From Artemisia argyi (taxonomy: Eukaryota; Streptophyta; Magnoliopsida; Asterales; Asteraceae), in NCBI GenBank assembly GCA_030686995.1, contig CM060687.1, positions 169,804,090-169,868,089 on the forward strand: a DNA stretch of 64,000 nucleotides. Direction: 5' to 3'. Of this stretch, positions 45,713-58,087 are shown piece after piece. The notes beneath the pieces are model-generated. The model saw only the letters and a program-made list of their open reading frames with translations. It made no database searches and was not told the origin of the DNA. A program made the position numbers and the translations under genes. Every line of letters starts with the position of its first letter. Position 1 is the stretch's first letter.

Positions 45713-45847
45713 CGGATACTTATCTACGTGGCATGAAGCTTGGAAAAAATTACTTAACAGGGGACGAATGGCATTTAAAAATTACTTAACAGGGGACGAA
45801 TGGCATTTAACGGATACTTATCTACGTGGCATGAAGCTTGGAAAAAA
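45713..45847 (+). repeat. X-Y-Y-X local duplication in receptor kinase exon 1
   Basis: Segment X (CGGATACTTATCTACGTGGC to GGAAAAAA) is at 45713-45749 and 45811-45847. Segment Y (TTACTTAACAGGGGACGAAT to CATTTAA) is at 45750-45780 and 45782-45810. The second X stands where family members have the SWK..DDP stretch. A stop (TAA at 45787-45789) and a frame change result. Confidence 0.9.
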
Positions 45848-47744
45848 GAATTCACTTATAGCATTGACACTCGTGGTTATCCTCACTTAGTACTAAGAGA
45901 TGGTTTGGTGGTCAAGTTTCGGCTCGGACCATGGAATGGTGAAGGGTTTAGTGGGGGCTTGCCTGCCATCAACCCGTACTTTCCACACAATATGGTTATT
46001 AATGAAAAAGAGGCAGTTGTTTCTTATATTATGGTAAACATTTCTGTCATATCGAAGTTCACCTTGACTACTTCTGGGAATATAGAACTATCATTCTGGC
46101 AAGAAGATAAGAAAATATGGGAGGTTATTGATACACTACCAAAAGATATTTGTGACAAGTACAAAATCTGTGGCCCTTATGGAAGCTGCAACATTGAAGA
46201 CGCGCAGAAATGTTCGTGCTTAGATGAGCCAAAATTTGAGCCGATAAACAAAAGGGGTTGGGTAACAGGAGATTGGACACGTGGTTGTGTGAGGAGAATA
46301 CCGTTGGATTGCAAAAATGGAACAGATGGGTTTATCAAGTATTCTAATGTAAAATTGCCAGACACACAGACTTCGTGGTTTAACAATACAATGTCTTTAA
46401 CGGAATGTAAAGCAATATGCCTACAGAACTGCACTTGTATGGCATATGCAAATACTGATATCAGAGGCAAAGGAAGTGGTTGCTTGCTTTGGTTCAATGA
46501 CCTATTAGATATTAGGGTATCCTTGAGGGGTGGTCAAGATATATTCGTGAGAATGGCTTCTTCTGAATTAGGTAACTACTATCATGTAATCTTTCTGCTT
46601 ACTAGCTTTCATGGTTGTTATGAGCTGTAAGGTGATTAACGATGTTGTTTTTGACTTTTCGTGTTAAGATCATGCACTTGCTCCATCGGTTTTTAAAAAG
46701 GACGGAGGAACAAACATCAAAATCATCTTGATTGGAGTTTTTTTGGCGGTTTTTGTGATAAGTTTGAGCACATGGTTGTGGTATGCTTGGAGAAAAAGAC
46801 ATTTTTCACCACAAAGTGAGGAAGGTAAGATATTTGTAGAGTTTTAGGATAAAGTGATGAGAATCGATTAAAAAAATTAAACCTAAAGTAATAAGTATGT
46901 TAAATGGTTTAGAATAGTCTGTATTCTGTGAGCAGGTTCAACCAGCTTGACGGGGTTTGTATTATTAACCCACAGGGGGGTCACTAAATGGAGGTGAAAG
47001 TGGGAGAGAAGCCATGGAGCTACCATTGTTTAGCTTCTCTAGAGTAGTGAAAGCTACTGCTGATTTTTCACTTGATAATAAACTTGGAGAGGGCGGATTT
47101 GGACCGGTCTATAAGGTAAATGAAGAATCTTATTTATTTGAATTCAGTTTTCTGAGTATAGCGACACATTATGATTCGTCCATTTGATTATAATTGTTAG
47201 AGCAACATTCTAATTCATTATAGATAACAAAATTATGAAGCTAAAATGTTTCAAGTGTGCCATTGATACAAAAAAATATGAATGATAGTTTCCTTCGAAT
47301 TTTGGACAGTTTCACATAAAAATTGGTAATCTTCAGGGTATGCTAGAAGATGGGCAAGAAATTGCAGTTAAACGTCTCTCAAAGACTTCAAGTCAAGGAA
47401 TTAATGAGTTCATGAATGAAGTTATATGCATTTCTAAACTTCAACACCGGAATCTTGTCAAGCTCCTCGGATGTAGCATCGAGGGGGACGAGAAGTTGCT
47501 GATATATGAATACATGCCAAACAGAAGCTTAGACGAGCTTATATTTGGTCAGTATCATATAATTTCCATTAAATCGACATTAGTAACTTACTACGGTAAG
47601 ATACTTTGAACAACTAAACCTACATGATGTGCAGATAAAAGGAAAAGCACACTCCTTGATTGGACAAAGAGATTCGACATCATCAAAGGAATTGCGCGAG
47701 GACTTCTTTATCTTCATCAAGATTCACGATTAAGAATCATTCAC

Positions 47745-50700
47745 TGTGACAACTGGCAAAATAGGGAGCCGTTTTATAAAACCCGCATTACATCTATATA
47801 ATAAACATGGAATTTCTGAAAATTTATTGTAACGAGATATTTTACAAACGTTGGTACTTGATTTTAATCGTACGATGTTTATGGGAATTAGTTATTTAAT
47901 TATGGTTTGATTTGTTTCGGACATGATGAATTATTATATTTTGAGATCGTTATTGTTGGCACTACCTTGACTTCGGCACTAGGTTGACCTAACAATTTAT
48001 TTATATTTTTACGGAATTCGGATGTTTTATTATTTTGAAACGGATTCGGTTGGAAAAGTGGATCGGTTATTAAAGGTTTCGGGTTTGGCCCGTGTGTTTA
48101 CTCGGGGCTACCTAGCCCACTACACACTCCATATTATCACTAATAATTATTAAAACAAAATTATTTTTTTTTAAAAATCGTCCTTGTGGTCCGGTTTTAA
48201 CCAACACCCCACACCACACACACACAAAAACATACAAACACCATCTCTCTCTCTCCTTCATCCTCACATCTTACCATCTCAAAACCCTAGCACCCTTGAG
48301 CCGCCGCCGCCACAGTCGCTCCACCGCCTCACCCACGACTACACCACCACCACCAAACTATTCCCCATCTCATTTCCTTTTCGATCCACTACTACACGCG
48401 CTCAAATACCCCCTCAAACCATCACGTTAAATCACCAAAGTCATCATCCTTTTATTGTTTGGAGGTTACCAAGTTGTTTTCTTGAGGAATCGGAGGTGAG
48501 ACGAGTTCCTACTCGTGTTTCTTGGCGAAAACGTGACCATTGGGTCACGAATTTAAAGATACTCGTTTTGTTTATGGGTTACCACATGAAATATTAGTGG
48601 GTTTTTGATAGAACAAGATCTAAAACGCGTTTGGTATCCGGGTGGATTGTTTTGGGGTTCGAATTCGAGGAAGGATTCTTGTTTGATGATTTTCTTGGTT
48701 GGTTTTGTGCTCGGTTTGAGCATAACCGAGACCCTCGAGGTCTCGGGGTCGGTTGTTATGGCTTGTTTTGTCGAGCCGAGACCCAAAGGGGTCCTCCCCG
48801 AGTCATATTGTTGTTGTTGTCGAGATACCAAGACCCTAGGGGGTCCTCGTTGACATTATTGTTGTTGTGGTTTGGTTTTGGCCGACGACCCTAATGGTCC
48901 GTTTGGTTTGGCATGGCTCGATGAGAGCTAGACCGTGACCTCCCTTGGGTCCGGTCGAACGAGTGGTTGTTTTCCTTTTTATTTTGGACCTTATGGTCGT
49001 GTGGTATTTGGCCGAACACCCCACTAGGGGCTGTTTTGGTTCGAGCAAGCTCAAAGAGCTAGCCGAGACTCTTTAGTCTCGGGTGTGGCTCCGTTTTATG
49101 TCTTGAACTTATAAGTGACCCGGGTTGACTTGGTAACTCAACCCGTTGCATTTTTGGTTTCGGACAATATATGTTAATTGATATTATTTATGTTTGTTGT
49201 GATTGTATTATGGGCATTTGGGTATTATTTGGACGCGTTGCGGTATCTTGTGATTATGAGTATATTTGGAGTTGTGTTGACGAAAGTGGATTGGGGACCG
49301 ATTGTGAGACGGTCATTAGATGACGGAGATAGGATTAGTCGGGTGCCGTAGTCGGACCCTCATGTTGTAGCACGTGGATTTGAGATTGGTTGGACGGAGT
49401 TATTATATTTATTATTGCGACTTGATTATATTGTTTGGACTTGGACTATGAGCCGAGGGTCATGACTCGGACATTTGGACCAAATTCTATGACTCGATAA
49501 ATCTTTAAAGGTTGATATTAAAAATAAAACTCGTAATAATATTATTAAGAATATAATCGTTTATATACGTATATAGACGTGTTAAACGTACATATATATA
49601 TATATATAAATGCGTATATTAATAATAAAACGATCACGAGTGAACGGATAATAATAAAGCGATAGTTATTACACTACGATAATGGTGCAATAAATATCGG
49701 GATATTATTATAACTAATAACCATATATATATATAATGACGAACTTTACGTCGAATAAATAACAACTAAAAACGTGACTTTAATTATAAACTAGAAACTT
49801 ATCGAGTTATACGAATTTTTGGGTCTTTAAAGTCCAAGTGGGCCTTATATTGTGACTTCGTGTTGTCACGGATATATGACGGTTAATATAAACATTTTAT
49901 ATATCGAATGACTTATTCTAGATCGAGTGATTTGACGATATAAAATGGATATATTAATGGGCATCGTATCCCACGACGCCCATAGGATGTGGTATATATT
50001 TTAGGGCAATGAATTACTATATGTCTCGTGGAATTTTGGCCGATTCGACAATATATATAGGGAATTCATTGGGCTACGACATATACCAAATAGAAATTTA
50101 TGTGCAAGGTGTTTAGATTGGGTATAATTGTGGAACAATATATTACGTAAATAAATATGGGAGGTTATCAAATCGACGGATTTGATAAGCTTCGATAATT
50201 ATTTAAATAATATATTGGGCTAACGTTAGACCTGTAGCTGTCTTATTATCGTTCTTTGTTGTGGCTTTTTGGTTTGTGCTGTGTCGACCCTACACCCGTA
50301 TGGATACCAAACGTCGAATTTCAAATGAATATGAAGTAAACTCGAGAAATGGATAATTTTGGAAAGTAAAATGAATTACGTTCGGGAATGGGAATATTTA
50401 ATTTTGAGGAAATGATTTCTGAACGGGTTTAATATTGTTAGGAAGTGCCGAGTCAGTAGTCGCCGTTACGTGAGTTGCTTGAGATTACTTACGTCTCTCT
50501 TCTATCATTTCTTTTGAGGATTTCCGGACTTGAGGTGAGTCATAGCCCCACTTTTACTCTTGAACTTTGTTTTCAATACTTGGGGTGAGAAACGTGCAAA
50601 TGTTTTATGTGGACTATTATCGCTTTTTGATTTCAAAACTTGCTATGCTTATAGAACTAGGTAGAGCGAGGCCTAGACTAGATCTAGGTAAGCTATTTGA

Positions 50701-51434
50701 TTTGGTTATTGAGCGAGGCCTAGTCCCCGAACTAGGTAAGCTATTTGATTTGGTTATAGAGCGAGGCCTAGCCTAGAGCTAGGTAAGCTAAACAACGAGG
50801 CCTAGACTAGATCTAGGTAAGTTGAACATGTCGTATCCTTACGAATGTTGGGTATGTCGTATCCTTACGCATACATATTGAGCGAGGCCTAGACTAGATC
50901 TAGGTAAGCTATTGGATTGATTATAGAGCGAGGCCTAGACTTGAGCTAGGTAAGCTATTGATTGGATTGATTTGAGCTATAGCGTGCACCTATAGGGAGG
51001 ATTTGATTTGGTTGGATTTATTTTGGTTGGATGATTGAGCCCTAGTCTAGCTAGCAAGCGTTTTGCGTACATGTCCACTATATTGAATTAAGAACCTAAA
51101 CCTATGATCTCACCAGCGAAAGCTGACTTTTAGCACGTTTTCTCAGGTAATTAAGTGATGCTCTGCGGATGCTTGGGATTGGAGGCTTGGCATTTGGCAC
51201 CGGTTGTGGATCTATATTTCTAAAACTCTGATAACTATTGTGGACCTATATTTGTTTCTTTTGGGCCTGACTTTGGATGTTTTGGGATAATGTAAACTTT
51301 AAAACCCCGCGTGGTTGTATTTTATCTTGTTTACTTTATCTCGTTCTTTTATGTCTTGTGTTTGGATACCAATCCCCGTAACACCCCGAAAGCTTGTTGA
51401 GTCTTCCGCTGTACCAAATTTTGGGGGTGTTACA
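47745..51434 (+). repeat. Element C 5' LTR (3690 bp)
   Basis: Contains a CT-rich, gene-leader-like stretch with an AAACCCTAGC motif near 48220-48300, a (TA)n run near 49590 and a GCGAGGCCTAG tandem repeat at about 50664-50960. Short frames inside (48184-49054, 50567-50776) recur in both LTRs and show no family resemblance. Confidence 0.95.
50664..50960 (+). repeat. GCGAGGCCTAG..CTAGGTAAGCT tandem repeats in the C LTR
   Basis: About six imperfect units of 40-60 bp, each starting GCGAGGCCTAGACTAGATCT or a variant, with an embedded TGTCGTATCCTTACG doublet. The same array is at about 61004-61300 in the 3' LTR. The units contain the partial palindrome CTAGACTAGATCTAG. Confidence 0.85.
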
Positions 51435-51437
51435 GAT

Positions 51438-51449
51438 TGGTATCAGAGC
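51438..51449 (+). other. Element C primer-binding site (initiator tRNA-Met type)
   Basis: TGGTATCAGAGC, three bases after the 5' LTR end. Confidence 0.92.
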
Positions 51450-51852
51450 CAAGGTTATAGAGAACTAGGTAAATAGACACCTAAACTATAACCGATTTTT
51501 ATGGAAAACGATCCTCGACCATTGCCCGCCAGCCCGCCAAGCCGAAGCATCATTGTTATTATTGAGGTATTATGAGATATTTGAGATGATTAGAGATTTG
51601 AGATTTCTTGAGATGATTTGAGGATTTGAGGTTTATTGATTTGGTGATATGATGCGTTTTTGAGGAATTATATGTGTTCTGAGGAATTATATGGCTTAAT
51701 TGTTTTGAGAATGGTTTTAGTAATGCGGTATTTAAATCTTTCTTGATTATGTACGATTTGGAATTTTATGATGATTTTGGAGATGATATTTTGAGTTCAC
51801 GGTTTAGTTGTTTTGAAACACTTACACCTACCCTACGCCGTTGTCACAGACT

Positions 51853-52983
51853 ATGGCCTCCCATACGCCTGATGTCGTTGAGGATATTCTTACTACACCG
51901 GTATTGCCAGCACGGTTCACCATGGCCCCTGATGATCCTTACCAGGTTGCCATGCATTCAGCTACTATGACACTGACAGGTGCTACTTCAACACCATCTG
52001 CTGCATCTACGCAGGGACCCTCATCTTCTCTAGGGCTCCCTGGTACATCGAGGCAGCTTACTCTTCATCAGGCTTTGGCTCATGTGGCTCCACGTTTTGC
52101 CCATCGAGCTACTGCACGCATGTCGGTACGCCCTACTTCACCACCTTTACAGATTGATGCTCACTCTCTTCTGTCTGAGGCGCCACCCACATCATTGCGT
52201 CGTCGTCCTAGATCACCTACCCCTTCACCACGTGGTTCACCTAGTAGGAGACGACGATTGATGATGTACTCTTCCGATGAGGAGGAGGAGGAGGAGTACG
52301 AGGGTGAGGATGAGGCTGATGACCCTGAGCGGGAGGATGACCCTCAGGAGGTTGAGCAGGGTGATGATGATGACCCTGAGGAGGAGGATGACCCTCAGGA
52401 GGATGAGGTGCCTGATGATGATGATGTGTTAGTACCACCAGCTCAGGCTGAGGAGCCTGATTCACCTGTACATCCGATGGAGCCTGATTCACCTGTACAC
52501 CCGATTGAGCCTGATTCACCTGATCATCCGTTTTTGTTTGAGTTGCCACCTGGTAGTCCAGCTGGGTCGGATGCATCTTCTGAGATTTCTGCTGAGCATG
52601 CAGAGTTGGGTGAGATTGGCAGGTTGTGGGCTCGGATTACTGAGCTTAGTGAGAGAGTTGCACGTGTATCTGATCGACTTGAGAGGGTTATTGGAGAGTT
52701 CATAGCGGATCTGAGAGTGGATATGACTGTAGTTGTGGGCAGGACTACTGAGATGAGGAGAGTTTTGATGGAGGTTCATGAGCATATCGATAGTTTACAG
52801 CGAGGTTTTGTTACTGCTCGTGAGGCTGACCGCAAGCTATGGCAAAGGAATGCCGAGCTGGAGAAGGAGGTGGCTGACCTCAAGAGAGACCGAGACACCC
52901 ATAGCGTTGAGCTAGGATCGTTATGGAGGGATCTTGATGGCTTGAGGCAGGAGTTGAGTAGACTCCGCCAGCAGCGTGGCTAG
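51853..52983 (+). CDS. Extra ORF upstream of gag in element C
   Basis: The ATG at 51853 (MASHTPDVVED) opens 376 uninterrupted codons. Layout: a Ser/Thr/Pro-rich N-terminus (to about residue 130), a basic cluster (SLRRRPRSP, SRRRRL), a highly acidic Asp/Glu stretch (about 140-195), a PDSPVHP repeat (three copies) and a C-terminal coiled coil (ARITELSERVARVSDRLERV, then AELEKEVADLKRDRD). It matches none of the retroviral enzymes or Gag. It lies between primer site and gag on the same strand. Additional ORFs are known in some plant gypsy elements; this one's role is unknown. It is intact while gag-pol is broken. Confidence 0.7.
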   Translation: MASHTPDVVEDILTTPVLPARFTMAPDDPYQVAMHSATMTLTGATSTPSAASTQGPSSSLGLPGTSRQLTLHQALAHVAPRFAHRATARMSVRPTSPPLQIDAHSLLSEAPPTSLRRRPRSPTPSPRGSPSRRRRLMMYSSDEEEEEEYEGEDEADDPEREDDPQEVEQGDDDDPEEEDDPQEDEVPDDDDVLVPPAQAEEPDSPVHPMEPDSPVHPIEPDSPDHPFLFELPPGSPAGSDASSEISAEHAELGEIGRLWARITELSERVARVSDRLERVIGEFIADLRVDMTVVVGRTTEMRRVLMEVHEHIDSLQRGFVTAREADRKLWQRNAELEKEVADLKRDRDTHSVELGSLWRDLDGLRQELSRLRQQRG

Positions 52984-53341
52984 TTGATTGGTTTATGTTG
53001 TCTTGTTGCTTTCTTAACCGAGGAGTGTTCGGTTAGAAAAGCTAGTTATCCTATTTTTGATGTATTTTCCGTTAATTACTCGTCTTGTTGGAACGATTAT
53101 TATCTTTGTGTTTTCAGTAGATGGGATGATGTTGGATCTTTCTTGTATGGTCGATGGTTATCTTGATATGGTATTATGTGGATTTTGGATAGTATGGAAA
53201 TTGAGTTCCTATTCGCCGTATTGATGTTTTATGGTGTATTGTTGATTTTCTTTCTATGATTTGGCTTCGTTGATTAAATTCTTGTTGAGCACATGATAAG
53301 TCCTATCGGAGACTCACGAACTTGTATGATGTTTCAGATCA

Positions 53342-56300
53342 ATGGCCCCCTGAAGAAACCCTGTTAGAGCTACTAGAACTGGACCTGCAACGACTACCCC
53401 TAGTCGTCGAGGACGCCGTCCAGCTCGAAATGTTGAGACCCCTACTCCTGATAACCTGGACACTACTAACCGCAACAACAGGAATCAAAATGTGGATGTT
53501 CAGGGAGACAATGATCATGTTCCACTTAATGCACCTACTGTGGATCAAGCAATGATCAATCAACTCGTGGAGCAACGAGTTGCTGAGCTACTAGCTGAGT
53601 CAAATCATTCCAACAATTCTGCTGGAACTTTTCCACCTGTTCGTGCTAATGGATGTCACTACAAGGAGTTTAAGATTTGTGGACCGATTGAGTTTGGTGG
53701 AACTGAAGGAGTGGTCTACTTGGTTAGGTGGATTGAGAAGACTGAGTCTGTGTTCAATGTCAGTGGTTGTGCGGAGAATGCGAAGGTAAAGTTTGCTTCT
53801 TTTACCTTCAAAGATGAAGCCTTAACTTGGTGGAACAATTACCGTAACTCGGTTGGGAGTGATGCGGCTTATGCTATGACTTGGGAGCAATTTAAGTCTT
53901 TGCTGATTCAGACCTACTGCCCAAGGAATGAGATTAAGAAATTGGAGATTGAGTTCTGGAACCACAAGGTGAAAGGTACCGATATGGCAACTTACAATCG
54001 CCGTTATCGAGAGTTGGCCTTACTCTGTCCCGATATGGTTAGGACTGAGACCCAAAAGATCGAGAGGTATACCGATGGATTGCCGATAGCTACAAGGAAC
54101 GATGTGATTTCTGCTAAGCCTGCGAACATTCATGAGGCTATTACTATCGCTCAACAATTGATGGATTCTTTGGCATTGGAAGAAGCAGAGAAAAATAAGA
54201 ATGGAAAGAGAAAGAGGGACGATCACTCTAAGGGTAATGATCGTCGAAACAAGCGACAACTAACTACTAGAGCTTATGCCATGAGAGATGGAGACAAGAA
54301 GAACTACAATGGAGATGCACCCAAATGTAACCGATGTTACAAGCATCATTCTGGTCGATGTACTATAATGTGCCAGAATTGCTCTAAGATGGGACATATA
54401 GCTAAGGATTGTAGAGCTCGACCTCTTGCTATGGTTCAAGCTACTCCTGAAACTATGAACAAGGCAAATGTTACTTGCTATGGATGTGGAAAGAAAGGAC
54501 ACTATCGGAATGAGTGTAGGGAATCGTGGAACCGAGGAAATCAAGGATCGGGTGGTAATGGGTACAACAATGGAAACCGTGGAACTGGAGGAAACCGTGG
54601 ACGACAAGATAATGGGGACCAACGTGTGGAAGCTGGAGTTGCTCATGGGAGAGTGTATGCACTCGGGAACGAGAGAGGAGAAGATCCGAACGTCGTTACT
54701 GGTACGTTCCTTCTCAATAATCGTTATGCTTCCATACTATTTGATACTGGTGCCGATAAGAGTTTTGTGTCCACTAAGTTTGCACCCTTACTTGAGAAAC
54801 CCCCGATGGCCTTAGGAATTGGGTATGATGTAGAGTTAGCCAATGGAAACATAGAAAGGATTAAGACTATCGTTCGTGGATGCACGTTAAACTTTCTGAA
54901 CCGTCCTTTCAACATAGATCTTCTACCCGTCACATTAGGAAGTTTTGATGTCATTATTGGTATGGATTGGTTGTCGAAGTATCGTGCCCATATAATCTGC
55001 GATGAGAAGATCGTGCGTGTGCCTTACGGCAAGGAGATTCTGAACATACCAGGAGATAGAAAGGATTCGAGAGGCCCATCTAAATTAGCAGTTATATCTT
55101 GCACTAAGTTGCCGAAGCTAATAGAAAAAGGAAGTTACCTTTTCTTAGCCCAAATTTCTGAGAAAGGAGAGAAGGAAAAGAAGGAAAGGTGCATTGGGGA
55201 TGTACCTATAGTTCGTGATTTTCCGGATGTGTTTCCCGATGATTTGCCGGGAATTCCGCCTACTAGGCAAGTGGAATTTAAGATTGAGTTAATACCTGGT
55301 GCTGCACCAGTAGCACGAGCGCCTTATCGTCTTGCACCGACTGAATTAGAAGAGTTGTCGAAACAATTAGCGGAGTTAGCCGAGAAGGGATTTATAAGAC
55401 CAAGTTCTTCACCTTGGGGAGCCCCAGTCTTATTTGTGAAGAAGAAGGATGGATCGTTTCGTATGTGTATTGATTATCGAGAGTTGAACAAGTTAACGGT
55501 GAAGAATAGATACCCGTTACCAAGGATCGACGATTTGTTCGATCAACTTCAGGGATCGAGTGTGTATTCGAAGATCGATTTGAGATCGGGATATCATCAG
55601 CTTCGAGTGCGCGAGGAAGATATTCCGAAAACGGCTTTCAGAACCCGTTACGGGCATTACGAGTTTCAGGTGATGCCGTTTGGGTTGACTAACGCACCGG
55701 CTGTATTCATGGACCTCATGAATCGGGTGTGTAAGCCGTACTTAGATAAGTTCGTGATTGTGTTTATTGATGACATTCTGATTTATTCAAAGAGTAAGAA
55801 AGAACATGAGGAGCATCTAAGACTTATCTTAGAATTGCTCAGGAAGGAAAAACTGTATGCCAAGTTTTCGAAATGCGAATTTTGGATCCCAACAGTACAA
55901 TTTCTAGGTCACGTAATTGATAGACAAGGAGTTCATGTGGATCCTGCTAAGATTGAAGCGATCAAAGATTGGGCTGCACCTACGACACCAACAGAAGTTC
56001 GTCAATTTTTGGGATTAGCCGGTTACTATCGAAGATTCATTGAGGGATTTTCGAAAATAGCAAAACCGTTAACCAAATTGACTCAAAAGAGTGTTAAGTA
56101 TGAATGGGGAGATAAGGAAGAGGAAGCCTTTCAGTTACTTAAGGAGATGTTGTGTAGTGCTCCTATTTTGGCGTTACCCGAAGGTAACGAGGATTTCGTC
56201 GTCTATTGTGACGCTTCTCATAAAGGTTTAGGAGCTGTGTTAATGCAACGAGAGAAAGTGATAGCTTATGCTTCCCGACAGCTCAAGAAGCATGAGAAGA

Positions 56301-58035
56301 ACTACACCACCCATGATTTGGAGTTAGGTGCTGTGGTTTTTGTTTTGAGGATATGGAGACATTACTTGTATGGAACCAAGTGTGTAGTGTTTACTGATCA
56401 CAAAAGTCTGCAACACATTCTGAACCAAAAAGAGCTTAACATGAGGCAGCGACGTTGGATTGAGTTGCTAAGCGATTACGATTGTGAAATTCGCTACCAT
56501 CCGGGTAAAGCAAACGTTGTTGCTGATGCTCTTAGTCGAAAAGAGAGAATTCCACCATTACGAGTTAGGTCATTAGGAATGACTATCGTATCGCCGTTAC
56601 CGTCTCAAATATTAGAAGCTCAAACGGAAGCATTGAAAGCAGAGAATAAACCTGCTGAGAATATATTTGGGATGGCAGAAAATGAGAAAGGATTTGTTAA
56701 GCGTTCTGATGGAGTGTTATGTTTTGGAGATCGGATTTGGGTACCATTGTATGGAGGGATTCGAGATTTGATTATGCATGAATCGCATAAGTCAAGGTAC
56801 TCCATTCATCCTGGGTCGGACAAGATGTACCAGGATTTGAAGAAATTATATTGGTGGCCAAATATGAAGGCAGATATAGCACTATATGTTAGTAAGTGCT
56901 TGACTTGCTCTAAGGTTAAAGCCGAGCATCAAAGACCGTCAGGATTGTTGACGCAGCCAGAACTCCCAGTTTGGAAGTGGGAGCGGATTACGATGGACTT
57001 TATTACCAAATTACCAAAGACAGCTAGCGGTTGCGACGCTATATGGGTAATTGTGGATCGTTTGACTAAGTCTGCTCATTTCCTGGCGATTAGTGAAGAT
57101 GATAGTGTGGAAAAACTTGCGAGGTTGTATGTGAAGGAGATTGTTTCTCGTCATGGAGTCCCGATATTTATTATTTCAGATCGTGATAGTCGTTTTACGT
57201 CGGCTTTGTGGCGATCACTTCAAACGGCTTTGGGAACGAGACTTGATATGAGTACTGCATATCATCCCCAAACCGATGGCCAAAGTGAGAGAACTATCCA
57301 AACTTTAGAGGATATGCTTCGTGCATGCATCATAGACTTTGGTAAGGGCTGGGAGAAGTATCTGCCTCTTGCGGAGTTCTCCTACAATAATAGCTACCAC
57401 ACAAGTCTTAAGGCTGCACCATTCGAAGCTTTGTATGGTCGAAAATGCCGTTCACCTATTGGTTGGGCAGAAGTTGGAGATAGCCAACTCACAGGCCCTG
57501 AGCTTATTTTGGAAACTACGGAGAAGGTAACGCAGATTCGAAATCGACTGCAAGCAGCTAGAGATAGGCAGAAGAGCTATGCTGATCAAAGGCGCAAACC
57601 CCTAGAATTTCAGGTTGGAGATAGAGTTATGTTGAAGGTCTCGCCTTGGAAGGGTGTGATACGTTTTGGGAAACGAGGGAAATTGAATCCCCGCTACATT
57701 GGACCATTTCGTATTTTGGAAAGAATTGGGCCCGTAGCGTATCGTTTGGAATTACTATCGAACTGAGTAAAGTTCATGATGTGTTTCATATTAGTAATCT
57801 GAAGAAATGCCTTTCAGAGGAAACACCAGTGATACCTATCAAGGATATTCGTGTGGACGAAAGTTTGAATTTCGTAGAAGAGCCGATTGAGATAATGGAT
57901 AGAGAGATCAAACGACTCAAGAGGAGTCGTATTCCGCTCATCAAAGTTCGTTGGAATTCGCGGCACGGACCGAAATTTACGTGGGAACGTGAGGATGAGT
58001 TTCGGAAGAGATATCCGAAGTTATTCACTTCGTAG
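53342..58035 (+). pseudogene. Element C gag-pol polyprotein (Tekay type) with two lesions
   Basis: The likely original start at 53342 (ATG GCC CCC) is followed by an in-frame TGA at 53351-53353. The frame is then open from 53354 to 57766. Domains: Gag ([12 protein letters not shown]), two CCHC knuckles ([28 protein letters not shown]), protease ([11 protein letters not shown]), RT ([19 protein letters not shown]), RNase H ([15 protein letters not shown]), integrase ([42 protein letters not shown]). A frameshift near 57760, looking like loss of one base in a conserved LPTELSKVH-type stretch, moves the C-terminal part into another frame (to 58035), which holds a chromodomain-like IKVRWNSRHGPKFTWERED. 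Otherwise highly complete. Confidence 0.92.
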
Positions 58036-58087
58036 ATGGGTTATTTCGAGAGAAACCCGGGACGGGTTCCTTCTGAGGCTGGGAGGA

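Noticed and set aside
48184..49054. Pro/Thr-rich 137-codon ORF and neighbours, repeated at 58526-59396
   Set aside because: They lie in both LTRs of element C, overlap on both strands and resemble a CT-rich leader rather than a protein family.
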